A stretch of DNA of 64,000 nucleotides, taken from Rhodococcus gordoniae. GTDB taxonomy: Bacteria > Actinomycetota > Actinomycetes > Mycobacteriales > Mycobacteriaceae. The notes beneath the pieces are model-generated. The model worked only from the letters and a program-made list of their open reading frames with translations. It was not told where the DNA came from and ran no database searches. Where the stretch lies: assembly GCF_001646655.1 (NCBI RefSeq), contig NZ_LPZN01000044.1, positions 124,001-188,000 of the forward strand, read 5' to 3'. The translations under genes and the position numbers were made by a program. Shown piece after piece: positions 34,274 to 42,600 of the stretch (positions within the stretch are counted from its first letter, which is position 1; every line of letters starts with the position of its first letter).

Positions 34274-34959
34274 GGCGGGGTCTCGCGCAGCACGTACCCG
34301 ACGCCGCGCACCGTGTGGATCAACCGCGGTTCCCCACCCGCTTCGGTCTTGCGTCGCAGATACCCCACGTAGACCTCGAGGGCGTTGCCGGAGGTCGGGA
34401 AGTCGTATCCCCACACCTCCTCGAGGATGCGGCTGCGGGTGAGCACCCTTCTCGGGTTCGCCATGAGCATCTCCATCAAGGAGAACTCGGTGCGGGTGAG
34501 GCTGATCCGCCGGTCGCCGCGGGTGACCTCTCGGGTCGCCGGATCGAGGCTGAGGTCGGCGAAGCGCAGCACTTCGTCGGCGGAGCTGTCGGGGTCGGGG
34601 GTGGCGCGACGCAGCAGCGCCCGCAGACGCGCGAGCAGTTCCTCGAGCGCGAACGGTTTCGGCAGGTAGTCGTCGGCGCCCGCGTCGAGACCCGCGACCC
34701 GCTCGGAGACGGAGTCGCGGGCGGTGAGCACGAGGATCGGCAGGTCGTCGCCGGTACTGCGCAGCCGGCGGCACACCTCGAGGCCGTCGACGCGCGGCAT
34801 CATCACATCGAGCACCATCGCATCCGGACGCGACGCCGTGACCTGTTCGAGGGCGTCCTGTCCGTCCGTGGCGAGGTCGACCGTGTATCCGTTGAAGCTC
34901 AGGGACCGGCGCAGCGACTCCCGCACCGCACGGTCGTCGTCGACCACCAGAATGCGCAT
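34270..34959 (-). CDS. mprA: Response regulator MprA
   Basis: A 229-residue OmpR-family regulator. The receiver domain begins [19 protein letters not shown], has the phosphoacceptor Asp in [13 protein letters not shown] and a conserved Lys in YLPKPF. The winged-helix DNA-binding domain ends in [13 protein letters not shown] and VRGVGYVL. The ATG at 34959 gives the MRILVV start expected from mycobacterial MprA (~230 residues). First gene of the mprA-mprB-pepD-moaB2-small ORF operon; a tandem box 25 bases upstream suggests autoregulation. Confidence 0.96.
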   Translation of the reverse strand: MRILVVDDDRAVRESLRRSLSFNGYTVDLATDGQDALEQVTASRPDAMVLDVMMPRVDGLEVCRRLRSTGDDLPILVLTARDSVSERVAGLDAGADDYLPKPFALEELLARLRALLRRATPDPDSSADEVLRFADLSLDPATREVTRGDRRISLTRTEFSLMEMLMANPRRVLTRSRILEEVWGYDFPTSGNALEVYVGYLRRKTEAGGEPRLIHTVRGVGYVLRETPP

Positions 34960-34983
34960 GATCACCATTGTGGCCCGCACCTA

Positions 34984-35000
34984 CTGAGAGCGCGCTGAGA
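34984..35000 (-). promoter_or_regulatory. Putative MprA box upstream of mprA
   Basis: Two CTGAGA hexamers at 34984 and 34995 form an exact direct repeat with an 11-bp period (TCTCAG-N5-TCTCAG on the coding strand), 25 bases before the mprA start. Mycobacterial MprA binds loosely conserved tandem TCWCAG-type octamers, which this resembles. Confidence 0.65.
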
Positions 35001-35025
35001 ACCCGCGGCGGACGAGTCCTACATC

Positions 35026-35199
35026 TCAGTGGCCCCTGGGATCGACATCACCGGTGAGGACGGCCCGGACGAGTCTGCGGGGAACCTTTACTGTCACACC
35101 CTCGACGGTGACGGGCACGAGATCGGGGACGTTCGCTGTCCACTGCGACCGGCGATGGCGGGTGTTGGAACGGGACTTCCTGCGCTTGGGGACTGCCAT
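35026..35199 (-). CDS. rpmF: Ribosomal protein bL32, zinc-free paralog
   Basis: A 57-residue L32 beginning [20 protein letters not shown], with no cysteines, so the zinc-binding CxxC pair of the usual L32 is absent. GAAGGAAG precedes the ATG. It lies 45 bases after rpmE on the minus strand and completes the left arm (mrf-rpmE-rpmF) of the zinc-starvation cluster. Confidence 0.93.
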   Translation of the reverse strand: MAVPKRRKSRSNTRHRRSQWTANVPDLVPVTVEGVTVKVPRRLVRAVLTGDVDPRGH

Positions 35200-35244
35200 A
35201 TCGTCTTCCTTCGGGGTCGGATCGTCTCGGACGCGGGGCCGGAT

Positions 35245-35496
35245 TCAGGGTCGGCGCCGGCCGTACTTGCGTTCGAACTTCTCGACGCGGCCGGCGGTGT
35301 CGAGCAGGCGGGCGGCACCCGTCCAGAAGGGATGCGAGTCGCTCGTGACGTCGACGACGATCAGCGGGTAGGTGCGACCGTCGGACCACACCGTCGTGCG
35401 TTCGGAGGTCGCGGTGGACCGGGTCAGGAAGGTCGCGCCGGTGTTGGCGTCCTGGAAGACGACGGGGTGATAGTCGGGGTGCAGGCCTGGTTTCAT
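35245..35496 (-). CDS. rpmE2: Ribosomal protein bL31 type B, zinc-free paralog
   Basis: An 83-residue type B L31 starting [20 protein letters not shown]. It lacks the CxxC zinc ligands of L31A and has the longer C-terminal SDSHPFWTG...EKFERKYG region typical of L31B. Its ATG overlaps the stop of mrf (ATGA), so translation is coupled. It replaces zinc-containing L31 when zinc is scarce (family knowledge). Confidence 0.95.
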   Translation of the reverse strand: MKPGLHPDYHPVVFQDANTGATFLTRSTATSERTTVWSDGRTYPLIVVDVTSDSHPFWTGAARLLDTAGRVEKFERKYGRRRP

Positions 35497-36710
35497 CGGT
35501 GTCCTTCTCTCTCGTTGTCACGGCGGTCTGCCGGGAGGTCGTCACAGGGGTCTTCGTGGAACTGCCCGAAGGGGTCGTGCCAGGTGGGCCACAGATCGGG
35601 CCGGGCGAACTCGTCGTCCGTCACGACCGCCGCGCGCAGGGTGCGGTCGACGAGTTCAGGGTCGGCGTCGTGGACGAGGGCGACGATGCTCGTGTCCCGG
35701 TCGCCGTAGCGTTCGTCCCAGCGCAGGGATGCCATCGCGCGGCGTTCCTCCGGGACCTCGCGCTGCTGCTCGGGAGTCATGGACGCGAGCCACGGACCGG
35801 CATGAGCGACGCGCAGTCCTTCGCCGGCGGATTCGACGAGCAGCGCGTTGTCGGGTTGCGTGGCGACCCACAGTCGCCCGCGGGCGCGCACGACGCCGTC
35901 GAGCAGCACGTCGATCGCGTGGTGGAGACGTTCCGGATGGAACGGGCGGGTGGCGGAGAATTCGACGAGGCGGATTCCGCAGTCCTCGTCGAGGGGAGGT
36001 TGACCGCGCAGGAGCGGTGAGTGTGCCCCGTCGATCGTTCCGCGGCGCGCGGTGTCGGGTATCTCCTGCAGCAGACGCTCGACGTCCGGTTCGGCCGTCC
36101 ACGCCATCGGCGCGTCCGGGGCGAGCCGGGTGAGCACGGCGTGCAGGCGGGCCTGCTGCCAGCCGTCCGCTCCCGGGAGCACCACCAGAGCATCGGCGAA
36201 TTCGACCTGTCCGACGACGACCTGCGCCAGGGTGCGGTCGTCGTCGGGACGCTCGTTCAGTTCGTCGTCGCCCGTCGCGTCCTCGAGCCACGTCGCGGCG
36301 TCGAGACAGGTCACGACGCCGTCCACCCGGACGTCGAGGGACGCGGGTCCGTCGACGCGACCGACGATCCCGCTCACCACGACGTGTTCGACGGCCCAGC
36401 ACAGTGCCTCGGGTTCGAGTTGCGGGTCGAGGTGCAGGACGATCCGGTCGACGGTGCTGTAGTCACGTAGTCGCCGGAGAAGCGGCAGCAGATCTTCACG
36501 CAGCGTGCACGAGACGCATCCATGGGCGAGTTCGAGGATCTCGGTGCGCTCGCCTTCGACGGTGAGCACGGTGCGGCGGAGCACGCCCTGGTCGAGACCG
36601 GACAGGTCGTGGTGGACGACCGCGGTGCCCGGACGCAGGAGCGACCGCGCGACGTGCGCTGTGCGTCCGCGCCATCCGCAGACGATGACGAGCGGCGTCC
36701 TGGTGTCCAC
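35493..36710 (-). CDS. mrf: CobW/COG0523-family protein, ribosome hibernation factor-recruiting MRF-like
   Basis: A 405-residue CobW-family protein. The first strand [19 protein letters not shown] lies where a P-loop would be but lacks Gx[18 protein letters not shown] replaces the GCxCC zinc motif of canonical COG0523 GTPases. A C-terminal CobW_C region follows. These features and synteny with zinc-free ribosomal genes match the mycobacterial protein Y recruitment factor (MRF), which recruits the hibernation factor to ribosomes under zinc limitation. The GTG at 36710 is chosen for AAGGA five bases upstream; an ATG at 36737 lies within the Zur box. Confidence 0.85.
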   Translation of the reverse strand: MDTRTPLVIVCGWRGRTAHVARSLLRPGTAVVHHDLSGLDQGVLRRTVLTVEGERTEILELAHGCVSCTLREDLLPLLRRLRDYSTVDRIVLHLDPQLEPEALCWAVEHVVVSGIVGRVDGPASLDVRVDGVVTCLDAATWLEDATGDDELNERPDDDRTLAQVVVGQVEFADALVVLPGADGWQQARLHAVLTRLAPDAPMAWTAEPDVERLLQEIPDTARRGTIDGAHSPLLRGQPPLDEDCGIRLVEFSATRPFHPERLHHAIDVLLDGVVRARGRLWVATQPDNALLVESAGEGLRVAHAGPWLASMTPEQQREVPEERRAMASLRWDERYGDRDTSIVALVHDADPELVDRTLRAAVVTDDEFARPDLWPTWHDPFGQFHEDPCDDLPADRRDNEREGHR

Positions 36711-36725
36711 ATCGGTCCTTTCGGT

Positions 36726-36738
36726 AACGATTTTCATT
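36726..36738 (-). promoter_or_regulatory. Zur box of the mrf-rpmE-rpmF operon
   Basis: AACGATTTTCATT (coding strand AATGA-AAA-TCGTT) sits 16 bases upstream of the mrf GTG. Its half-sites equal those of the box at 36780. Confidence 0.75.
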
Positions 36739-36779
36739 AACGAAACCGAAGCGTACAGTCGTCGACGCACTTTGTCGAA

Positions 36780-36792
36780 AATGATTGTCGTT
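36780..36792 (+). promoter_or_regulatory. Zur box of the rpmB-rpmG-rpsN-rpsR operon
   Basis: AATGATTGTCGTT reads AATGA-N3-TCGTT, like the divergent box 54 bases away and like the core of actinobacterial Zur operators. It ends 21 bases before the rpmB GTG. Confidence 0.75.
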
Positions 36793-36813
36793 ACCTACGA
36801 GGAAGGAGCCGGC

Positions 36814-37050
36814 GTGTCGGCCACCTGCCAACTCACCGGACGGCGTCCCGGATTCGGGAAATCCGTGTCGCACTCCCACGTCCGCACCAGCCGCCGCTGG
36901 AACCCGAACATCCAGCGCAGGACCTATTTCGTGCCCTCACTGGGCCGCCGCATCACGTTGAACCTGTCGGCCAAGGCGATCAAGACCGTCGACCGCGACG
37001 GCATCGAGAGCGTCGTCGCACGCCTGCGTGCCCGTGGGGAGAAGATCTGA
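36814..37050 (+). CDS. rpmB2: Ribosomal protein bL28, zinc-free paralog
   Basis: A 78-residue L28 beginning [20 protein letters not shown]; it has one cysteine rather than the CxxC of zinc-binding L28 and then the conserved [22 protein letters not shown] precedes the GTG at 36814. First gene of the right arm; its stop overlaps the rpmG start (TGATG). Confidence 0.94.
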   Translation: MSATCQLTGRRPGFGKSVSHSHVRTSRRWNPNIQRRTYFVPSLGRRITLNLSAKAIKTVDRDGIESVVARLRARGEKI

Positions 37051-37217
37051 TGGCAGCACGCAACGAGCTCCGGCCCATCGTCAAGCTCCGGTCCACCGGC
37101 GGAACCGGCTACACCTACGTCACCCGGAAGAACCGGCGGAACGATCCCGACCGGCTCGTGCTGCGCAAGTACGACCCCGTGCTGCGCGAGCACGTCGACT
37201 TCCGTGAGGAGAAGTAG
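37050..37217 (+). CDS. rpmG2: Ribosomal protein bL33, zinc-free paralog
   Basis: A 55-residue L33: [20 protein letters not shown] through [20 protein letters not shown] to DFREEK. No cysteines, so the zinc ribbon of the C+ form is lost. The ATG overlaps the rpmB stop by one base. Confidence 0.95.
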   Translation: MAARNELRPIVKLRSTGGTGYTYVTRKNRRNDPDRLVLRKYDPVLREHVDFREEK

Positions 37218-37219
37218 TC

Positions 37220-37525
37220 GTGGCGAAGAAATCGAAGATCGCGCGCAACGAGCAGCGGAAGGTGATCGTGGTCCGGTACGCCGAGCGCCGCGCGGAACTG
37301 AAGGACATCGTGCGCAGGCCGTCTTCCTCCCCCGAGGAGCGCCACGAAGCACAGCGGGCACTGCAGCGTCTGCCCCGCGACGCCAGTCCGGTACGATTGC
37401 GCAATCGAGACGCTGCGGACGGTCGCCCGCGCGGCCACCTGCGAAAGTTCGGGCTCTCACGAGTGCGTGTGCGTGAACTCGCCCACCGCGGGGAACTACC
37501 CGGCGTCCACAAGTCGAGCTGGTGA
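37220..37525 (+). CDS. rpsN2: Ribosomal protein uS14, zinc-free long paralog
   Basis: A 101-residue S14 of the long, cysteine-free type ([17 protein letters not shown] at the start and [19 protein letters not shown] near the end). The zinc-binding S14 of actinobacteria is about 61 residues with CxxC motifs, so this is the C- replacement. The GTG start follows the rpmG stop by two bases. Confidence 0.95.
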   Translation: MAKKSKIARNEQRKVIVVRYAERRAELKDIVRRPSSSPEERHEAQRALQRLPRDASPVRLRNRDAADGRPRGHLRKFGLSRVRVRELAHRGELPGVHKSSW

Positions 37526-37535
37526 GGAGCGAGAT

Positions 37536-37793
37536 ATGGCAGTCAAGCGAGGACCGTCCAAGAAGTCGCGTGCCGTCGAGGGACGCAAGCCCAAGAAGAA
37601 TCCCCTCTTCGCGGCGAAGATCGAGTACGTCGACTACAAGGACGTCAACCTGCTCCGCACCTTCATCTCCGACCGCGGCAAGATCCGCAGCCGTCGCGTC
37701 ACGGGCCTGACCCCGCAGCAGCAGCGTCAGGTCGCCGTCGCGGTGAAGAACGCCCGCGAGATGGCTCTGCTCCCCTACGTCAGCAGCAAGTAG
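37536..37793 (+). CDS. rpsR2: Ribosomal protein bS18, zinc-free paralog
   Basis: An 85-residue S18 ([19 protein letters not shown], then [15 protein letters not shown] and [12 protein letters not shown]). The N-terminal cysteines of zinc-associated S18 are missing. GAGGAGCGAG precedes the ATG. Last gene of the right arm; a strong hairpin follows 13 bases later. Confidence 0.95.
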   Translation: MAVKRGPSKKSRAVEGRKPKKNPLFAAKIEYVDYKDVNLLRTFISDRGKIRSRRVTGLTPQQQRQVAVAVKNAREMALLPYVSSK

Positions 37794-37805
37794 GTCGAAG
37801 CTTCC

Positions 37806-37838
37806 GACGCCGCCTCTCCCATCGGGAGGGGCGGCGTC
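37806..37838 (+). terminator. Terminator of the zinc-free ribosomal operon
   Basis: A 15-bp stem (37806-37820 with 37824-37838, one G-U pair) with a 3-nt loop directly downstream of rpsR. The remaining gap to 38105 (267 bp) shows no supported gene. Confidence 0.85.
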
Positions 37839-38105
37839 GTCGTGTGTGCAGGTCTTGTCGAAATCAGTAGGGACTTTCGACGAGAAGTGGGCCGGCGCGT
37901 CGGTGCCGCTGAAAGGTTCGTCGAATTCCCCCACCGAGGAAGCCCGCACAACGTCCGCTCGACGTGGAATCCCGGATCGTCGCCCTGTGGATGAACGTTC
38001 CCGAGTGAGCAGTTGTCGTCGAAAAATCCGGCTCCGATCGACAAGAACTGCACTCCGGGCGCCTGCCTCAGGAATTCATCCACGGGATCCTTAGACTGAG
38101 CAACC

Positions 38106-39032
38106 GTGTCGGGTGTGATCGCGGGGTTCGGTGTCATCTTCGTGATCATCGCCATCGGCTTCACGCTGGGGCGCCTGGGCACCCTCGGACACGACGCCCA
38201 GACGGTGCTCAGCCGGCTCGTCTTCTTCGTCGCCACTCCTGCTCTGCTGTTCGACGTACTCGCGACGTCCGACCTGTCGGTGATCTTCTCGCCCAACCTC
38301 TACATCGCGGCGGCCACCGCCTTCGCCGTCGCGATCGTGCACTTCGTCGTCGCCAGGCTCCGGCTGCGACGTGCGGTCCCCGAAGCGACCATCGGGGCGC
38401 TGTGTGCCGGATACGTCAACTCCGCGAACCTCGGCATCCCGATCGCGGTATTCGTCCTCGGCGACGCGTCGTTCGTCGCGCCCCTGCTGTTGTTCCAGAT
38501 CGTGGTGCTCTCCCCCATCGCGCTGACGATGCTCGACCTGTCGACGATGCGTGCCGGGGTCTCGCGCCTCGATACCCTGCTCGCGCCGTTCAAGAACCCC
38601 ATCGTCCTGGCCGCCGCGGCCGGACTCGCCATCGCGATCAGCGGGTGGACACCGCCGGACGCGCTGCTGCAGCCGTTCCATCTGCTCGGCGGCGCGTCGG
38701 TACCCGGTGCGCTGCTCGCGTTCGGATTGTCGCTGCAGGGGGTCCGGGTGCTCGAGAAGGGGACGAGCCCACGCCGCGACATCGCGCTCGCCTCGGTGCT
38801 CAAGATCCTCGTCCAGCCCGTCCTCGCATACCTGCTGGGGCGATTCGTGGTGGGCCTCGACGGTCACGCACTGTTCGCGGTGGTCGTGGTCGCGGCGCTG
38901 CCGACCGCGCAGAACGTGTTCGTCTACGCGAGCGCCTACGGCCGGGGCACGGTGCTCGCCCGCGACGCCGCGCTCGTCACCACCCTCGCCTCCATTCCTG
39001 CGATCGGCGTGACCGCCGCCCTGCTGGCGTGA
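38106..39032 (+). CDS. AEC (auxin efflux carrier) family permease
   Basis: A 308-residue membrane protein with about ten hydrophobic segments. The N-terminus GVIAGFGVIFVIIAIGFTLG, the ATPALLFDVLATSD segment, GYVNSANLGIPIAVFVLGD and the C-terminal ALPTAQNVFVYAS region are hallmarks of AEC permeases, which export or import organic acids such as malate and malonate. Substrate unknown. The GTG start directly follows a -10-like TTAGACT by nine bases, so the mRNA could be nearly leaderless. Confidence 0.85.
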   Translation: MSGVIAGFGVIFVIIAIGFTLGRLGTLGHDAQTVLSRLVFFVATPALLFDVLATSDLSVIFSPNLYIAAATAFAVAIVHFVVARLRLRRAVPEATIGALCAGYVNSANLGIPIAVFVLGDASFVAPLLLFQIVVLSPIALTMLDLSTMRAGVSRLDTLLAPFKNPIVLAAAAGLAIAISGWTPPDALLQPFHLLGGASVPGALLAFGLSLQGVRVLEKGTSPRRDIALASVLKILVQPVLAYLLGRFVVGLDGHALFAVVVVAALPTAQNVFVYASAYGRGTVLARDAALVTTLASIPAIGVTAALLA

Positions 39033-39064
39033 TGACCACGCGGCACAGGAATACCGTGGGAGAT

Positions 39065-39481
39065 ATGCGTTCCGTCGTCCGCGTCTGCCGGGGAATGATC
39101 GTGCTTGCGATATGCCTGCTCGTCGCGGCCTGCGGGTCGAGCGCCCCGGACGTGCCGGCCCTGCCCGAGAAACCGGCTCCGGCAGGGGCGACGGAGTTCT
39201 CGCCGCGGCCCGACATCGTCGACGCGCATCCGCTGGCGATCATGTCGTGGTCGCGGGTGAGCGACGACCGGATCGCCCTGCATTTCGAGACGGGCACCCC
39301 CGAGTGCTTCGGCGTCGACGCGACCGTCGCCGAAACGGACGACACGGTGACGGTGACGCTGCTCGGCGGCACCCTGCCGGAGATGCAGGACCGCATGTGC
39401 GTCATGGTCGCCGTCGTCGGCACCCTCGACGTCCCCTTGCGGTCGCCGCTCGGCGACCGGGTCGTGACGGCCGACGCCTGA
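39065..39481 (+). CDS. Secreted lipoprotein of unknown function
   Basis: A 138-residue protein with a lipoprotein signal peptide: basic start MRSVVRVCRG, hydrophobic core and lipobox LVAAC, lipidated Cys at residue ~20. The mature part is acidic and beta-rich with a second pair of cysteines (TPECFG and DRMCVMV) that may form a disulfide. It lies between the AEC permease and an MFS transporter (four bases from the latter) and is probably co-transcribed. Confidence 0.75.
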   Translation: MRSVVRVCRGMIVLAICLLVAACGSSAPDVPALPEKPAPAGATEFSPRPDIVDAHPLAIMSWSRVSDDRIALHFETGTPECFGVDATVAETDDTVTVTLLGGTLPEMQDRMCVMVAVVGTLDVPLRSPLGDRVVTADA

Positions 39482-39484
39482 CGC

Positions 39485-40666
39485 ATGCCGCTTCCTCCGC
39501 GTCACTGGCTGCTGTACCTGTGCCTGTCCACCGCTCTGCTGCACGCGGCGTTCCAGTCGATCCGTGTGCTGGTCTCCTACCGGATCCTCGCGCTGGGTGG
39601 TGACGCCGCGACCATCGGTGCCGTCACCGCCCTCTACGCGCTCGTCCCCCTGGTGGCGGCGGTACTGATGGGACGCGCCGTGGATCGTGGCCACGCGACC
39701 GCCGTCCTCCGTTCGGGCATCGTCGTCACGACGGTCGGCGCCGGGTCGATCGCTCTCAGTTCGGGACTGATCGTGCTGGCCCTCGGCAATATCGTGCTCG
39801 GACTCGGACAACTGCTCGTCACGGTGTCCGGGCAGGCGTTCGTGTCGATCCTGTCGCCGCCGGGCGAACTGGATCGCGGATTCGCCGGCATCACGTTGGG
39901 CGTGTCGGTCGGGCAGGCCGTCGGTGTGCCGGTGGCCGGCGCGATCGCCGCGACCTCCGGCGACGGGAGCGGATCCGTCGAGACCACGGGTGCGTTGCTG
40001 GTGATGACGGTGGTCTCGCTGCTCGCTCTGCCGTTGGTACTGGGTCTGCGCGAACCACCCGGATCGGGACGCACCGCGGAGGACGGCGCACCCCAGTCGA
40101 TCCTGTCGATGCTCGCGACGAAGGGCATGAAGCCGGCGATGCTGTCGAGCCTGGTGGTCCTCGCGTCCGTCGACCTCGTCGTCGCCTATCTCCCGCTGCT
40201 CGGTGAGCAGTTCGGGTTCGGTGTGCTCCTGGTGACGATCCTGCTCACCGCCCGCACCGTGGCCTCCATCCTCGCGCGCGCCCTGTTGCCGTGGGCGCTG
40301 CGGCACATTCCGCGCACGTGGCTCCTCGTCTCCGCGACCGCGGGCACCGTCGTGCCGGTCGCGCTGATACCGCTCGTGCCGAATCCGTGGGTCATCGGCG
40401 CGCTGCTCGCCGTGTGCGGAATGTTCTGGGGTGTCGGCCAGCCGCTCACGATGACGTGGGTGGTCGGACTCGTCGCACCGTCCGACCGCGCGTCGGCGCT
40501 GGCGGTGCGGTTGACGGGTAATCGTCTCGGGCAGGTCGCGGTGCCCCTTGCCGCCGGGGCCGTCGCCGGGATCGCCGGCGTCGCATCGGTGTTCTGGGTG
40601 ACCGCGATACTGTTGTCCGTCGCCGCGACCACCACGTGGACGTTCGCGCGTACCTCGACCGACTAG
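39485..40666 (+). CDS. MFS transporter
   Basis: A 393-residue major facilitator with twelve hydrophobic segments. The cytoplasmic loop 2-3 motif A is represented by MGRAVDRGHAT. It resembles small drug or metabolite exporters; no substrate-specific motif was recognised. Four bases after the lipoprotein stop, and its end overlaps the convergent VWA gene by four bases. Confidence 0.88.
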   Translation: MPLPPRHWLLYLCLSTALLHAAFQSIRVLVSYRILALGGDAATIGAVTALYALVPLVAAVLMGRAVDRGHATAVLRSGIVVTTVGAGSIALSSGLIVLALGNIVLGLGQLLVTVSGQAFVSILSPPGELDRGFAGITLGVSVGQAVGVPVAGAIAATSGDGSGSVETTGALLVMTVVSLLALPLVLGLREPPGSGRTAEDGAPQSILSMLATKGMKPAMLSSLVVLASVDLVVAYLPLLGEQFGFGVLLVTILLTARTVASILARALLPWALRHIPRTWLLVSATAGTVVPVALIPLVPNPWVIGALLAVCGMFWGVGQPLTMTWVVGLVAPSDRASALAVRLTGNRLGQVAVPLAAGAVAGIAGVASVFWVTAILLSVAATTTWTFARTSTD

Positions 40667-42600
40667 GACCTTCGGCGGGCGCGGACGTAGTCGGCGACGA
40701 CCGCCGCCCCGAGCCCGTCGACGTCGGGCGCGACCACACGCCCCCCGACGCGCCGGGCCAGCACGTCGACGACGCGTGCGAGTCCGGGGTCGCTGCCGAG
40801 CCGGAAGATCGTCACCTGGGCACCGAGCCGCGCGACGTGGTCGAGTTCGCGCACCGTCAACCCGAGGGTGCGCGAACTCGGTGGGTAGTCGAAGGCCGCG
40901 AAGCCGTCCGCTTCGAGATGGGCGGTGGGTTCACCGTCGGTGACGACGAAGACCACCGGCTGCGCGTGGGGATGACGACGCAGATGACGACCCGCGAGCA
41001 TCAGGGCATGGTGCAGATTGGTGCCCTGCTCGTACACCCCGTCGAGTCCGGCCAGTTCGGACGCCGACACCACGCGAGCGTGACGGCCGAACGCGATGAG
41101 CTGCAACGCATCCCCGCGGAATCGGGTGGACACCAGATGGTTCAGCGCCAGCGCGGTGCGTTTCATCGGCACCCAGCGACCGTCCATGACCATCGAGAAC
41201 GATGTGTCGACGAGCAGCGCGACCGCCGCCTGCGTCCGCTGTTCGGTCTCGATCACCTCGACGTCCTGCACCGACATCCGCACCGGCAGCCCGGGACTGC
41301 GCAGGGTGGCGTTGGTGAGGGTGCGTACGACGTCCCATGGTTCGGTGTCGCCGAACTCCCACACCTTCGACGCGCCCGTCGGTTCACCGAGCACACCCGC
41401 CCGGCGCGACTCGCGTTGCCCGGTACGCGACGAGATGCGGTCGACGACGTCGCGCAGCGCCGCCTCGCCGAGACTGCGCATCGCCTTGGGTGACAGGCGC
41501 CACTGCCCGTCGGCACCCCGGTCGAAGAAGCCCTGCCGCTGCAGTTCCTTCTCGAGTTCGGCGAGGGTGCGTGCATCGGCCACGGCCTCCGGTCCGAGGT
41601 GACGGGCGAGCGCGTCGAGGTCGATGTCGTCGAGCGACGCCCCGGCGTACTGCTGCGACAGCTGCTCGGCGAGCTGGTCGAGTTCGGACAATTCCTGTAG
41701 AGCCGCGGTGGCCTCGCCGAGACCCATGCCCTGTTCGCCGCGCACCCGTTCCGAACCCGTCCAGTCCTCCCCGGGGCGTGCGGCACGCAGGTGACCGTCG
41801 AGACGGTCGAGCTGGTTCGTCAGCGACGGGGACCCGAAGGCCTGCTGTGCGAGAGCGTCGAGTTCGTCGCGCTGTTCGGGGGTGAGCGAGTTGCGCAACC
41901 GCTGCGCCGCCGCCGCGCGCTGCGCGAGGGAATCGAGCAGTTCCTCCACGTTCTGCGGATTCTCGGGGAAGAACTCCCCGTGCTCGGCCATGAATTGCTC
42001 GAAGTCCTCGTCGGTGTCCTCGCCGCGCGCATGCTTGTCGAGCAGGTCGTTGAGGTCGTTCAGCATGTCGGTGATGCGCTGCCGGTCGGCTTCGGTGGCA
42101 CCTTCGAGTGCCTGCTTCATCCCGGCGAACCGCTGGTCGAGCATCTCCCGCCCGAGCAGGTCGCGGATCTTCTCGTAGTCCTGCCGGGCCTGCGCGCTGC
42201 GCCAGTCGTAGTCGGTGAGTTCCTGCACCGCCTGCGCCGTCGACGGCGGCAGTTCCTCGATCCGCATCTCGGCGAACCGCGCGTCGTCGTCGAGGGCACG
42301 GGCCAGTTCTTTGCGTTCCTCGAGCACGGCGCGATCGAGAAGCTCGCGCACCTCCTGGAGGGTGCCGTCGAGGTTGGTGCGGTCGAGCAGCTGCCGTCGG
42401 CGCCGATTCGCCTGCGCGGCAAGCTTGTCGAGGCCACGCATACCGTCGTGACCGCGGCGCAGCAACTCCCGCAGGGCGCGCTTCGGTGACGCGCCCGCCA
42501 TGACGTCGTCGCCGATCGCGGCGAGTGCGTCGCGCAGGTCCACCGGCGGGGCGAGCGGATCGCCCCCGGCATACGGACCGTAGCGGGCGGACCTGCTCAT
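40663..42600 (-). CDS. VWA-domain partner of a MoxR-type ATPase
   Basis: A 645-residue protein. The N-terminal ~400 residues are charged helical segments rich in Glu, Arg and Leu (e.g. LDKHARGEDTDEDFEQFM), and the C-terminal ~190 residues are a von Willebrand A domain with the MIDAS DTSFSMVMDG (near residue 466) and VVFVVTDGEPT. Start at 42600 overlaps the stop of the upstream ATPase (ATGA). Such AAA ATPase plus VWA pairs act in metal insertion or complex remodelling. Matches Rv0959 by position. Confidence 0.88.
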   Translation of the reverse strand: MSRSARYGPYAGGDPLAPPVDLRDALAAIGDDVMAGASPKRALRELLRRGHDGMRGLDKLAAQANRRRRQLLDRTNLDGTLQEVRELLDRAVLEERKELARALDDDARFAEMRIEELPPSTAQAVQELTDYDWRSAQARQDYEKIRDLLGREMLDQRFAGMKQALEGATEADRQRITDMLNDLNDLLDKHARGEDTDEDFEQFMAEHGEFFPENPQNVEELLDSLAQRAAAAQRLRNSLTPEQRDELDALAQQAFGSPSLTNQLDRLDGHLRAARPGEDWTGSERVRGEQGMGLGEATAALQELSELDQLAEQLSQQYAGASLDDIDLDALARHLGPEAVADARTLAELEKELQRQGFFDRGADGQWRLSPKAMRSLGEAALRDVVDRISSRTGQRESRRAGVLGEPTGASKVWEFGDTEPWDVVRTLTNATLRSPGLPVRMSVQDVEVIETEQRTQAAVALLVDTSFSMVMDGRWVPMKRTALALNHLVSTRFRGDALQLIAFGRHARVVSASELAGLDGVYEQGTNLHHALMLAGRHLRRHPHAQPVVFVVTDGEPTAHLEADGFAAFDYPPSSRTLGLTVRELDHVARLGAQVTIFRLGSDPGLARVVDVLARRVGGRVVAPDVDGLGAAVVADYVRARRRS

